Assembly (NCBI GenBank): GCA_017542915.1 | Contig: JAFXWI010000070.1 | Span: forward strand, 1 to 20,579 | DNA length: 20,579 nucleotides | DNA from: Paludibacteraceae bacterium | GTDB taxonomy: Bacteria > Bacteroidota > Bacteroidia > Bacteroidales > Paludibacteraceae | Direction: 5' to 3' | In this document: positions 5,917 through 13,691 of the stretch, one piece after another | Layout of the letters: each line of letters opens with the position of its first letter | How positions within the stretch are numbered: position 1 is the stretch's first letter | Translations under genes and position numbers: made by a program | Notes under the pieces: generated by a model | Told to the model about the DNA's origin: nothing | Databases searched by the model: none | The model's input: only the letters and a program-made list of their open reading frames with translations

Positions 5917-8900
5917 ATGAAACGTTTCTGGAGTATAGTTTTTGTGATATTGCTTGCGCTGCCGATGGTGGCGCAGGAGGAGACGCTGTGTACGGACGGA
6001 ACGCTTCTCTTCCGTGAGGATTTTGGAGGAAATGATCCGGCTGATCCGGCGGTAAGTACAATGCCCGTGGCAGGCATGAGTTACCAGCAGATCTTTGTTC
6101 TGGAACCCGGCCCAACTGGAATGGGTGCTGGCAAGTATCTTGTGACAAAAGAAGGGTACCGCAATTCGACTCTCGCCAATTATTCCGTTTGGCATATCAT
6201 GGACGACCACACCTACCCGGGAGACAAGACGAGAGGTTATCTGATGGAAGTAGATGGAAGCGGCGGTACGCAAGCTTTCTACGAGACGACCATGAGGGGA
6301 TTATGCCCCGGAACGAGACTGACGTTCTCTACCTATATAGCGAACTTAGAGACTGCCGGACAATACGCCAAATGGAAACGACAAGGCCGCACGTCTTATC
6401 TTCCCAAGATTTCTTTTGTCATTACCGACCCCACCTCCGGCGTGGAGTTAGCACGCCATAATACAGACACCATTGCACACGATTGGGGTCCTTCGACTAT
6501 AGACGGTGGTACCTATAAGAAATGGCAGGAAAGTGCCGAATGGCAGTTGGTGGGAATGAATTTCACAGTGCCGGACGGTGTGAGTGCAGTAAAGCTGAGT
6601 ATCCGAAATAATGTGAGTCAATCTAGCGGAAATGACTTTGCGTTGGACGACATCGAGGTTCACCTCTGCGCACCGCCGGTGACGATAGAAGGAGAGGCGG
6701 AGGCGTGTGCAAACAGCCCTATAACCCTCACCGCTAATTTTTCGAACGATGGTACGTTTGCGGAACCTTTAGCTTATAAATGGTGGCACTCTTTAGATAG
6801 CGTCACATGGTCGGAAATGTCCGGTTTCAACGGAGAAATCCTTGCTTTCAATACTATACAGAAAGCCGATTCAGGTTGGTATAAAGTTGCCGTTTCCGGC
6901 GACGGGAATATTGAGAATATCAACTGCCGTGCCGTGAGTGAGCCTTTCCGACTGCGCGTGAACGAATGTGTTGAGAATCTTTGCATCGACGGAACGCTTC
7001 TCTTCCGTGAGGATTTCGGCGGCAATGACCCGTCCGATCCGGATGTTAGCATGGTGAGTGTGCCGGGCATGAGTTCGCAGTACTCCAACTCTGGCAACAG
7101 CTTGGGTAGCGGTAATTATACGATTCGCAAGGAGGGTTGGTTAAATGGCATCCAATGGCATCGGCAGGATGACCATACCTATCCCAACGATAAGACTCGA
7201 GGCTATCTCTTGGAGGTGGACGGGATGGGAGGCGCGGAGCCGTTCTACAGCACGACCATAGACGGACTTTGTGCCGGAAGCAAACTGACCTTCAGCGCCT
7301 ATGTGGTCAATGCGCACTATGCGGGACAGCTCGATTATTTCGGCGGCAGATACATCTATCCGCGAATGAAATTTGTGCTCAAAGACCCGACTACCGGCAG
7401 TATTTTAGCCGAGAAATCTACCGGTGACATTCAGCCCGATTGGCGTTATGGTACGCCGGAGACTTGGAAATATGCCCGCGAGAACAGCCTGTCTGCGGAG
7501 TGGCAGTTGATCGGTATGAACTTTATTGTGCCCGATGGAATCGAGTCTATTCAGATGTTTATCTACAATGATGTTGAGCGCAATGGATCCGGTAATGACT
7601 TTGCGTTAGACGATATCGAGATCCACCTCTGTGCTCCGCCGGTGACGATAGAAGGAGAGCCGGAAGTGTGCGAAAACACAGCGACCACCCTCACCGCCAA
7701 CTTTACTAACGATGGTACGTTTGCTGAACCCTTAGAATATAAATGGTGGCACTCTACGGATAGCGTCACATGGTCAGAAATGTCCGGTTTCAACGGAGAA
7801 ATCCTCACTTTCAGCACTATCCAGAAAGCCGACTCGGGATGGTATAAAGTGGCTGTCTCCAGCGCAGAAAACATCGAGAGCGAGAACTGCCGTGCGATGA
7901 GTGAACCCTTCCGACTGAGAGTGAACGAATGTGAGCCGCCGGTACTGCCCGTAGAAGAACTTTGTATGGACGGCATACTATTATTTAGGGAAGATTTCGG
8001 CGGCAATGACCCGTCCGATCCGAGAGTAGGTACAACACCTGTATCGGGCATGAGTTATACGCAGCTGACCTCCGACCGTTTCGGAGTCATGGGAGCGGGT
8101 AAGTACCTGGTAACCAAATCGGGTTACTGCAACGGCGATACCTCTGTTAATAATCTGCCACAGAATAGAAGATCCCAGTGGCATTTACAAGACGACCATA
8201 CCTACCCGAACGACCGCACACGCGGTTACATGCTGGAGATAGATGCCCGGGCAGACAATGCCGCATTCTATCAGACCACCATCGAGCGTTTATGCGAAGG
8301 TATCGAACTAACCTTTTCCGCGTATGTGGCAAATGTAATGACTTGGGGGCAATACATGGGAAGACCCGGTATGTACGCTTACCCACGACTGAAATTCGTG
8401 CTAACCAACCCGACCAACAATTCTGAACTGGCGACCTACGATACAGGTGATATACCTTTCGACTCTGCTTTTATAAACGACTTTAATTGTTGGCAGGAGA
8501 GTTCCAAATGGCAACTGGTAGGTATGAATTTCACGGTGCCGGTAGGCGTGGAAGCTATTCAACTATCCATCTACAACAATGTGGACAATGCCATCGGCAA
8601 TGATTTTGCGCTGGACGACATCGAGATACACCTCTGCATGACGCCGGACACGATTAGGACGGACACGACGGTGTGCGACACGCTTCAGCAGATCGCATGG
8701 CGCGGAAAGGAGTATGCCGTTGCAGACACCTTGCGCGATACAGTATTCAGTTCGTGCGGGTTCGACAGCATCTATTACGAGCTGCACGTAGAAACGAAGC
8801 ATTGCGAACCGCCTTGCCCGGAGTTGATCACTATTACCACAGACACCACGGTCTGCGACACGTTGATGCCGTATCGTTGGCGGGATACGCTGTTTACAGA

Positions 8901-9735
8901 ACCTGCTACCTATGAGATTCTGTATAAGGATCAACGGGGCTGTGACAGTCTGATTCGTGTCTTGACTCTTAATACCCAGATCTGCTGTCCGGAGTTGATC
9001 ACTATTACGGTGGATACGGTGGTTTGCGACACCTTGATGCCGTATCGCTGGCGGGATACGCTGTTTACAGAACCTGCTACCTATGAGATTCTGTATAAGG
9101 ATCAACGGGGCTGTGACAGTCTGCTCCGTGTCTTGACTTTAGGTACACAAGTGTGTTGTCCCAATGTGGTGACTATTACCGCTGACACCATGGTTTGCGA
9201 CACCTTGATGCCTTTTACGTGGACGATAGGCGGTCAAACTTTTGTGTTTGAACAAGCAGAGACGCAAGAACGGGAGTTGCCACACCCGAAATGGACGGAG
9301 TGTACCGGTACAAGCTATGTGCTGCGTCTGGACACGTTCCATTGCGAGAAACTATGGCCGATCATCGTCAATAAATACAACTGGCAGTTGTTGTTGGACA
9401 ATGTGACTTTGGCTCGTTTCTTCCCGCACAACTCTGCGCGTACGTATCAATGGTACAAGAACGAAGTCCCGATACCCGGTGCTACCTACGATGACTACAG
9501 CGAGTATAACGAGTTGTGCGGACGATTCCAACTGCGGATAGAGATGGATAACGGTCAGACGATCTGGTCGAATATCTTGGAGATCGGAAAAGCACAGGTA
9601 GAAGAGCCGGTTCGCGTGCGGATCTACGATAGTCATGGTGTACCGGTGCAGGAAAACCAAGTGTCACACGGAGTGTATCTCTACCGCTATGAGCAGGGAG
9701 ATCGGAAATGGACGGAGAAGAGACTGATACCATGA
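5917..9735 (+). CDS. Giant multi-domain secreted protein, probable T9SS cargo
   Basis: The protein has 1272 residues. Residues 1-20 are a signal peptide (MKRFWSIVFVILLALPMVAQ). Three copies of a domain of about 225 residues follow (about 21-253, 350-574, 680-907). Each opens with LC.DG.LLFREDFGGNDP, has an invariant DDHTYP, and ends GNDFALDDIE(I/V)HLC. The first two are each followed by an Ig-like module (KWWHS.DSVTWSEMSGFNGE ... KADSGWYKVAVS). Four 'VCDTL' modules (about 908-1143) come next, two of them exact 57-residue repeats. A region with the QWYKNE..IPGATYDDY pattern (about 1144-1230) leads to the last 41 residues, VRVRIYDSHGVPV ... GVYLYRYEQGDRK, which match the T9SS type A sorting-domain pattern. 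It is probably exported by T9SS and anchored to or released at the cell surface. The jelly-roll or carbohydrate-binding nature of the triplicated domain is inferred. The start ATG fits the promoter and the signal peptide. Confidence 0.9.
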   Translation: MKRFWSIVFVILLALPMVAQEETLCTDGTLLFREDFGGNDPADPAVSTMPVAGMSYQQIFVLEPGPTGMGAGKYLVTKEGYRNSTLANYSVWHIMDDHTYPGDKTRGYLMEVDGSGGTQAFYETTMRGLCPGTRLTFSTYIANLETAGQYAKWKRQGRTSYLPKISFVITDPTSGVELARHNTDTIAHDWGPSTIDGGTYKKWQESAEWQLVGMNFTVPDGVSAVKLSIRNNVSQSSGNDFALDDIEVHLCAPPVTIEGEAEACANSPITLTANFSNDGTFAEPLAYKWWHSLDSVTWSEMSGFNGEILAFNTIQKADSGWYKVAVSGDGNIENINCRAVSEPFRLRVNECVENLCIDGTLLFREDFGGNDPSDPDVSMVSVPGMSSQYSNSGNSLGSGNYTIRKEGWLNGIQWHRQDDHTYPNDKTRGYLLEVDGMGGAEPFYSTTIDGLCAGSKLTFSAYVVNAHYAGQLDYFGGRYIYPRMKFVLKDPTTGSILAEKSTGDIQPDWRYGTPETWKYARENSLSAEWQLIGMNFIVPDGIESIQMFIYNDVERNGSGNDFALDDIEIHLCAPPVTIEGEPEVCENTATTLTANFTNDGTFAEPLEYKWWHSTDSVTWSEMSGFNGEILTFSTIQKADSGWYKVAVSSAENIESENCRAMSEPFRLRVNECEPPVLPVEELCMDGILLFREDFGGNDPSDPRVGTTPVSGMSYTQLTSDRFGVMGAGKYLVTKSGYCNGDTSVNNLPQNRRSQWHLQDDHTYPNDRTRGYMLEIDARADNAAFYQTTIERLCEGIELTFSAYVANVMTWGQYMGRPGMYAYPRLKFVLTNPTNNSELATYDTGDIPFDSAFINDFNCWQESSKWQLVGMNFTVPVGVEAIQLSIYNNVDNAIGNDFALDDIEIHLCMTPDTIRTDTTVCDTLQQIAWRGKEYAVADTLRDTVFSSCGFDSIYYELHVETKHCEPPCPELITITTDTTVCDTLMPYRWRDTLFTEPATYEILYKDQRGCDSLIRVLTLNTQICCPELITITVDTVVCDTLMPYRWRDTLFTEPATYEILYKDQRGCDSLLRVLTLGTQVCCPNVVTITADTMVCDTLMPFTWTIGGQTFVFEQAETQERELPHPKWTECTGTSYVLRLDTFHCEKLWPIIVNKYNWQLLLDNVTLARFFPHNSARTYQWYKNEVPIPGATYDDYSEYNELCGRFQLRIEMDNGQTIWSNILEIGKAQVEEPVRVRIYDSHGVPVQENQVSHGVYLYRYEQGDRKWTEKRLIP
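8818..9159 (+). repeat. Two tandem 171-bp coding repeats
   Basis: Units 8818-8988 and 8989-9159 (57 codons each) start with PELITIT and share an identical 75-bp block (8878-8952 and 9049-9123). A third, diverged unit starts at 9160 and another precedes 8818. The in-frame unit length allows copy number to change without frameshift. Confidence 0.93.
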
Positions 9736-10640
9736 GAAGACTGCTCTACATACTGATGGTTTTGCCGATGATGGTTCATGCCGAGCACCTGTTTGAAATG
9801 GGTATTCACGGCGGTGTTGCAGGCTGGTCTTCGAAAATGGTCTATGTGAATAAACAAGTTGGTTTTCAGGGCGGTGCGCAGGTCTATTATACCTATCTCT
9901 CGCCGTACGTGATCGGTTTTCGAACAGGTCTGAGCTTGGATTGTCACCAAGCAGGTTTTGCCAAAACGAACTACGAAGATCATTATGCTACCATCGATGT
10001 CGAAAACCAGCAGATGGAGATCGACTATACGATTGGTCGGCTCACCGAACGCTATACGTCTTGGTCGGTTGGAGTACCGTTGCAGGTAGCGTTTTCGTAT
10101 GACCGTTTCTTGTTTTATGTAGGCGCCAAAGCGGTCTTCCCGATGTCCACATCGTGGAAACAGAAAGCCGCTCATACCGCGCTCTCCGTCTATTATCCGG
10201 ATTATGACAACCGCGTGTATGAGTCGTATCCCTTGGCGGCTTCGCGGGATTTTGAAATGACCAACAGCGGCAAAACAGACCTGCCGAAAGTACAATGGTG
10301 GCTTGCCACGGAGCTGAGTTATCGAATCCCTTTGCATACATGGTCGCGCAATCATCGTTCGTACCTCATCGTAGGCGCTTATTTCGACTACTGTTTTACC
10401 CAATACTCGCCGGTTCATAGCTCTGCCGAGAGCATGATCATGCTGAGTGACACACGTGACGGTGTTCCGTTGTATCGTCTCCTCACACCGGTCATGGAAG
10501 CTACTCGTCAAGGAAGGCAGTTAGTGAGCCAGTGTTCGCTTTTCGATGTCGGTATCAAACTCGCTTATGCCCTCTCTCCTTATGACCGCGAGACCCGCCA
10601 AAAGAGCTTCCCTTGCCGCTGTCTTCCCTTCAACCGATAG
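9732..10640 (+). CDS. Probable outer-membrane beta-barrel protein coupled to the giant secreted protein
   Basis: The start is taken at 9732 because ATG there begins a clear signal peptide (MRRLLYILMVLPMMVHA). It also overlaps the upstream stop codon as ATGA, the usual sign of translational coupling; a longer frame from 9708 would add eight charged residues before it. The mature part (about 285 residues) has alternating hydrophobic and polar residues and many aromatics (GGAQVYYTYLSPYVIGFRTG, RFLFYVGAKAVFPM, SYLIVGAYFDYCF, VGIKLAYALSPY), as in Bacteroidota OMP_b-brl proteins of 200-300 residues. I do not see the PorP/SprF signature. It may be a membrane partner for the upstream protein, but only the gene order supports this. 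A terminator follows. Confidence 0.75.
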   Translation: MRRLLYILMVLPMMVHAEHLFEMGIHGGVAGWSSKMVYVNKQVGFQGGAQVYYTYLSPYVIGFRTGLSLDCHQAGFAKTNYEDHYATIDVENQQMEIDYTIGRLTERYTSWSVGVPLQVAFSYDRFLFYVGAKAVFPMSTSWKQKAAHTALSVYYPDYDNRVYESYPLAASRDFEMTNSGKTDLPKVQWWLATELSYRIPLHTWSRNHRSYLIVGAYFDYCFTQYSPVHSSAESMIMLSDTRDGVPLYRLLTPVMEATRQGRQLVSQCSLFDVGIKLAYALSPYDRETRQKSFPCRCLPFNR

Positions 10641-10646
10641 CCAAAC

Positions 10647-10670
10647 GCACACCCTCTTGGGTGCTTTTTT
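10647..10670 (+). terminator. Terminator after the beta-barrel gene
   Basis: CACCC (10650-10654) pairs with GGGTG (10659-10663) around a TCTT loop, followed by a six-base T-run. It lies 6 nt after the stop codon. The stem is short, so strength is uncertain. Confidence 0.65.
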
Positions 10671-10673
10671 GTA

Positions 10674-10707
10674 AATTTTTAATTTTTAATTTATAATTTT
10701 TAATTCT
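10674..10707. repeat. Iterated AATTTTTA phrase
   Basis: AATTTTTA-like words are repeated about four times between the terminator and the next promoter. It is very AT-rich and could act as an upstream promoter element; a shorter version precedes the promoter at 5862. Confidence 0.6.
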
Positions 10708-10710
10708 TTT

Positions 10711-10742
10711 CTTGCATATATGCAAAAAAAGTCGTACCTTTG
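10711..10742 (+). promoter_or_regulatory. Bacteroidota-type promoter for rfbC
   Basis: CTTG at 10711-10714, a 20-nt spacer beginning CATATATG with a seven-base A-tract, and TACCTTTG at 10735-10742. The rfbC ATG is 30 nt after the -7 box. Confidence 0.88.
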
Positions 10743-10772
10743 CACGCTTTTTTATAAATCGTACATAAACTG

Positions 10773-11321
10773 ATGAATATTATTAAGACTCCGATTGAGG
10801 GATTGTTGGTGATTGAGCCTCAGGTATTCAAGGATGCACGCGGGTATTTCGTAGAGACGTACAACGAGCAGCGTTACCGCGAGGCAGGTATTGATGCGCA
10901 GTTCGTGCAGGACAACCAGAGTTGTTCGTCTTACGGTGTGGTACGCGGTTTGCATTTCCAGCGTCCTCCTTATACGCAGGCTAAGTTAGTGTGCTGCACG
11001 GTAGGCAGGGTGTTGGATGTGGCGGTCGATCTGCGAAAGGACAGCCCCACTTTCGGACAATGGTACAGCGTGGAGCTGAGCGAGGAGAACAAACGGCAGT
11101 TCTTCATTCCCCGTGGTTTTGCACATGGTTTCTCGGTGTTGAGCAATCAGGCGATCTTTACCTATAAATGCGATAACCTCTATCACCCCGAGGCAGATGG
11201 CGGACTGCTGCTGAGCGACCCGGATCTGGCGATCGATTGGCAAGTACCCGAAGAACTGAGGATCTTGAGCGACAAAGACAAACGGCATCCTTTATTGAAA
11301 GAATTCGATTCGCCATTTTAA
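10773..11321 (+). CDS. rfbC: dTDP-4-dehydrorhamnose 3,5-epimerase
   Basis: This cytoplasmic enzyme (182 residues, normal for the family) converts dTDP-4-dehydro-6-deoxy-D-glucose to dTDP-4-dehydro-L-rhamnose, the third step of dTDP-L-rhamnose synthesis. The RmlC cupin motifs are clear: DARGYF..TYN near the start, VRGLHFQ with the catalytic His at residue 61, FIPRGFAHGF (111-120), and YKCDNLYHPE with the acid/base Tyr at 131. It begins a run with rfbD, 42 nt downstream. The rfbA and rfbB genes for the first two steps are not in the window. The product probably feeds surface polysaccharide or O-antigen synthesis. Confidence 0.96.
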   Translation: MNIIKTPIEGLLVIEPQVFKDARGYFVETYNEQRYREAGIDAQFVQDNQSCSSYGVVRGLHFQRPPYTQAKLVCCTVGRVLDVAVDLRKDSPTFGQWYSVELSEENKRQFFIPRGFAHGFSVLSNQAIFTYKCDNLYHPEADGGLLLSDPDLAIDWQVPEELRILSDKDKRHPLLKEFDSPF

Positions 11322-11322
11322 A

Positions 11323-11360
11323 ATGTCGTAATTACGTAATATCGTTATATCGTAAATAAC
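11323..11360. repeat. Iterated CGTAAT-like phrase between rfbC and rfbD
   Basis: The 42-nt gap is almost wholly made of variants of one word: CGTAATTA, CGTAATAT, CGTTATAT, CGTAAATA. It includes the palindrome CGTAATTACG. No promoter is evident. Confidence 0.75.
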
Positions 11361-11363
11361 TTT

Positions 11364-12227
11364 ATGAATATACTTGTAACCGGAAGTAACGGACAGTTAG
11401 GCAATGAGATGCGTGTGTTGAGTAAAGAGCACGCGAAACATCGGTATTTCTTCACGGACGTCATTGAGACGGACGGTTCGAGCGCATTGGATATATGCGA
11501 CAAGGAAGCAGTGAGTGCTTTTGTGGAGAAGAATGCGATCGATCTGATTGTCAATTGTGCTGCTTATACGAATGTGGATAAGGCGGAGGAAGACGAGGCA
11601 ACGGCGATGAAGATCAATGCCGACGCCTTGGGCGTGTTGGGCACGCAGGGTGTGAAGGTCATTCATGTGAGCACCGATTATGTGTTCTCCGGCGATGAGC
11701 ATGTGCCTTGCCGAGAAATTGATCCGGTGGCTCCGCGTACGGCGTACGGACGTACCAAATACGCCGGTGAGAAGACCCTGTTGGGGGTTTGTCCCGAGGC
11801 GGTGATCCTGCGTACGGCGTGGCTGTACTCGACATACGGCAATAACTTCGTGAAGACGATGATCCGTTTGGGCAAGGAGAAAAAAGAGTTAGGCGTGGTC
11901 TTTGACCAGATCGGAACCCCGACTTATGCAGCCGACCTCGCACAAGCGATCTTTGCTGTGATCGAGTCGCCTGTTTGGCACGCAGGTATCTATCATTTCA
12001 CGAACGAAGGCGTGTGCTCGTGGTACGATTTTACCCTCGCAATCCACGAGGCAGCAGGTATCAAGGGATGTCAAGTTCGCCCGATTTTATCGGAAGAATA
12101 TCAATACAAGACCCCGCGTCCGCACTACAGCGTACTCGATAAGTCGAAGTTCAAGAAGACCTTCGGCGTGGAGATACCGCATTGGAAGGCATCGTTGGAG
12201 CGATGCGTTAAATTGTTAAAGAGTTAA
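11364..12227 (+). CDS. rfbD: dTDP-4-dehydrorhamnose reductase
   Basis: The 287-residue enzyme reduces dTDP-4-dehydro-L-rhamnose with NAD(P)H to dTDP-L-rhamnose, the step after rfbC. It is a short-chain dehydrogenase-type Rossmann protein: the nucleotide-binding motif TGSNGQLG is at residues 6-13, VNCAAYTNVDKAEED and HVSTDYVFSG are typical RmlD signatures, and the catalytic YxxxK is in TAYGRTKYAGEK (Tyr about 127). Length is normal for the family. The start ATG follows an AT-rich leader without a Shine-Dalgarno site, as usual here. It lies in the same run as rfbC, and probably shares its promoter. Confidence 0.97.
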   Translation: MNILVTGSNGQLGNEMRVLSKEHAKHRYFFTDVIETDGSSALDICDKEAVSAFVEKNAIDLIVNCAAYTNVDKAEEDEATAMKINADALGVLGTQGVKVIHVSTDYVFSGDEHVPCREIDPVAPRTAYGRTKYAGEKTLLGVCPEAVILRTAWLYSTYGNNFVKTMIRLGKEKKELGVVFDQIGTPTYAADLAQAIFAVIESPVWHAGIYHFTNEGVCSWYDFTLAIHEAAGIKGCQVRPILSEEYQYKTPRPHYSVLDKSKFKKTFGVEIPHWKASLERCVKLLKS

Positions 12228-12257
12228 AATGGTCGCTGCGCGACGTTAAATGGTTAG
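12207..12257. repeat. GTTAAA phrase repeat with small hairpin
   Basis: GTTAAA occurs at 12207, 12215, 12223 and 12245, the first two inside the last codons of rfbD and the third across its stop codon. GTCGC-TGC-GCGAC (12232-12244) forms a short hairpin just after the stop. There is no T-run, so it is not a convincing terminator. Confidence 0.6.
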
Positions 12258-12971
12258 ATGAAAGAGACATTGGATTTTTTGGCAGAGTTGGCGGTGAATA
12301 ACAACAAGGATTGGTTTGACGCTAACAGAGCTCGGTACCAAGCGTGCCGAGATCGATTTGTGGCGTTTTCAACGGAATATATCGCCCGTTTGACGGAGTT
12401 CGATCCGACACTTAAAGGACTTCAGCCGAAGGACTGTATCTGGCGCATCAACCGTGACATCCGTTTCTCGGCAGACAAGCGTCCGTATAAAGAGTGGTTT
12501 GGGGTCTTTCCTGCTACCGGTGTACCCGGGCAACCGAAGACGTGGGGCAAGAAATCCATGCGCGGCGGTTATTACGTACATATTCAGCCCGGACAGTGTA
12601 TGTTTGCTGCCGGTATCTGGGATCCCGGCAAAGAGTTGTTGAAAGCCTTGCGCACGGAGATAGAAGCCAACTACGAAGAGGTGGAGCAGATCATGGGTTC
12701 CAAATCATGGAAGAAATACTTTGCGCAGGATTTTGACAGTTATTGGGGTACTGGTCTGAAGAAAGTGCCCGCGGGTTTTGATCCGAATTTTAAACATGCC
12801 GAATGGCTCAAGCATAAGATGTACACGGTGTCGGTGCCGCTGAGCGATGAAATGGTGACTTCTCCCGATTTCATCGAACAAATCGTTGACATCGCCAAAG
12901 CTGCCAAACCGATGAATGACTTCCTCAATTACACCTTCGAGGAATATGGGGAATTCCCGAGTAGGTGCTAA
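12258..12971 (+). CDS. DUF2461 family protein
   Basis: The protein has 237 residues and matches the DUF2461/TIGR02453 pattern. Near the N-terminus is FLAELAVNNNKDWFDANRAR, then IWRINRDIRFSADKRPYKEW, GGYYVHIQPG..MFAAGIWDP and LKKVPAGFD. The biochemical function of the family is not known to me; the conserved Arg/Asp/Lys cluster hints at a binding pocket. There is no signal peptide, so it is cytoplasmic. It follows rfbD by 30 nt with no promoter between, so it is probably read from the rfbC promoter. A role in rhamnose metabolism should not be concluded from that alone. Confidence 0.9.
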   Translation: MKETLDFLAELAVNNNKDWFDANRARYQACRDRFVAFSTEYIARLTEFDPTLKGLQPKDCIWRINRDIRFSADKRPYKEWFGVFPATGVPGQPKTWGKKSMRGGYYVHIQPGQCMFAAGIWDPGKELLKALRTEIEANYEEVEQIMGSKSWKKYFAQDFDSYWGTGLKKVPAGFDPNFKHAEWLKHKMYTVSVPLSDEMVTSPDFIEQIVDIAKAAKPMNDFLNYTFEEYGEFPSRC

Positions 12972-13028
12972 AGGCTAGTTCTTATCTCGCTTTGCTCGAA
13001 CGATCTATCATCCCTCGTGCAAGCACTC

Positions 13029-13100
13029 GGTCTGATAGTTCAATGGATAGAACGGGGCTCTCCTAAAGCTCAAATGCGGGTTCGATTCCCGCTCGGATCA
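13029..13100 (+). tRNA. tRNA-Arg (anticodon CCT)
   Basis: A full cloverleaf can be drawn. The acceptor stem is GGTCTGA/TCGGATC with two G-T pairs. The D stem is GTTC/GAAC. The anticodon stem GGGCT/AGCTC holds the loop CTCCTAA, giving anticodon CCT, which reads AGG. The variable loop is AAAT. The T arm is GCGGG-TTCGATT-CCCGC, with discriminator base A. The CCA end is not encoded (ACAA follows). It lies 57 nt after the DUF2461 stop with no clear promoter or terminator in between. Confidence 0.95.
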
Positions 13101-13109
13101 CAAACAACA

Positions 13110-13529
13110 ATGAATACTAACAATCCTATATTACCGGCTTTGGCTGTGGATGCGGCGTGTAGCGGTAACCCCGGGGTAATGGAGTTCCGGGGTGTGATAG
13201 CCGACACCGGTACCGAGGTCTTTCACCGCGGTCCGTTCGTCGAAGGGACGAACAATATCGGCGAGTTCTTGGCGCTGGTACTGGGCTTGGCGTATATCAA
13301 GAAATATAACCTTCCTTGGGTCATTTATACGGATTCTGTGACGGCGCTCGCGTGGGTACGCCAGAAACGATGCAAGACCAAGATCGAATGGAACGCTAAG
13401 AACCAAGACCTCTTTTTTATGGTCCGCAAAGCGGAGATGTGGCTTCACGATAACACTTGGACAACCCCTATCTATAAATGGGATACGAAATCGTGGGGAG
13501 AAATACCTGCGGACTTTGGGCGCAAATAA
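13110..13529 (+). CDS. rnhA: RNase H-like protein (short ribonuclease HI)
   Basis: The start is taken at 13110, 9 nt after the tRNA. A longer open frame from 13017 would run through the tRNA and is rejected. The 139-residue protein is an RNase H fold with the expected carboxylates: Asp14 in VDAACSGNPG, Glu52 in NNIGEFLALVLGL, Asp75 in IYTDSVTALAWV, and Asp125 or Asp135 in YKWDTKSWGEIPADFGRK. RNase HI cuts the RNA strand of RNA-DNA hybrids and helps with R-loops and primer removal. Many Bacteroidota homologues carry an extra N-terminal hybrid-binding domain; here only the catalytic domain is present. The protein would be made from a message freed by 3' processing of the tRNA. Confidence 0.9.
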   Translation: MNTNNPILPALAVDAACSGNPGVMEFRGVIADTGTEVFHRGPFVEGTNNIGEFLALVLGLAYIKKYNLPWVIYTDSVTALAWVRQKRCKTKIEWNAKNQDLFFMVRKAEMWLHDNTWTTPIYKWDTKSWGEIPADFGRK

Positions 13530-13580
13530 AGCCATTTTTGACAAAAAAAGATTACAAAATTAAGATTTTTGTACGATTTA

Positions 13581-13612
13581 TTTGCATACATGCGAAAAAA
13601 GTAGTAATTTTG
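13581..13612 (+). promoter_or_regulatory. Bacteroidota-type promoter for gap
   Basis: TTTG at 13581-13584, a 20-nt spacer beginning CATACATG with a six-base A-tract, and TAATTTTG at 13605-13612. The leader before the gap ATG is about 75 nt. Confidence 0.87.
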
Positions 13613-13617
13613 TAGCG

Positions 13618-13632
13618 CTTTTCAGAGAAAAG
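13618..13632 (+). promoter_or_regulatory. 5'-end hairpin in gap leader
   Basis: CTTTTC-AGA-GAAAAG forms a 6-bp stem located within a few bases of the predicted 5' end of the gap message. Such 5' stems can protect abundant messages; that role is inferred. Confidence 0.45.
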
Positions 13633-13691
13633 AGTTTTGAAAAACAACGTCAAACAATATCAACAAATAAACAATTAAATATTTTATTACT

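Noticed and set aside
9687..10511. A 274-codon open frame on the minus strand opposite the beta-barrel gene
   Set aside because: The plus-strand frame has a signal peptide, ATGA coupling and a terminator; the minus-strand product shows no domain or promoter.
13017..13109. Upstream extension of the RNase H frame
   Set aside because: It would translate the tRNA gene; the ATG at 13110 starts the protein just before the first catalytic Asp, as in the family.
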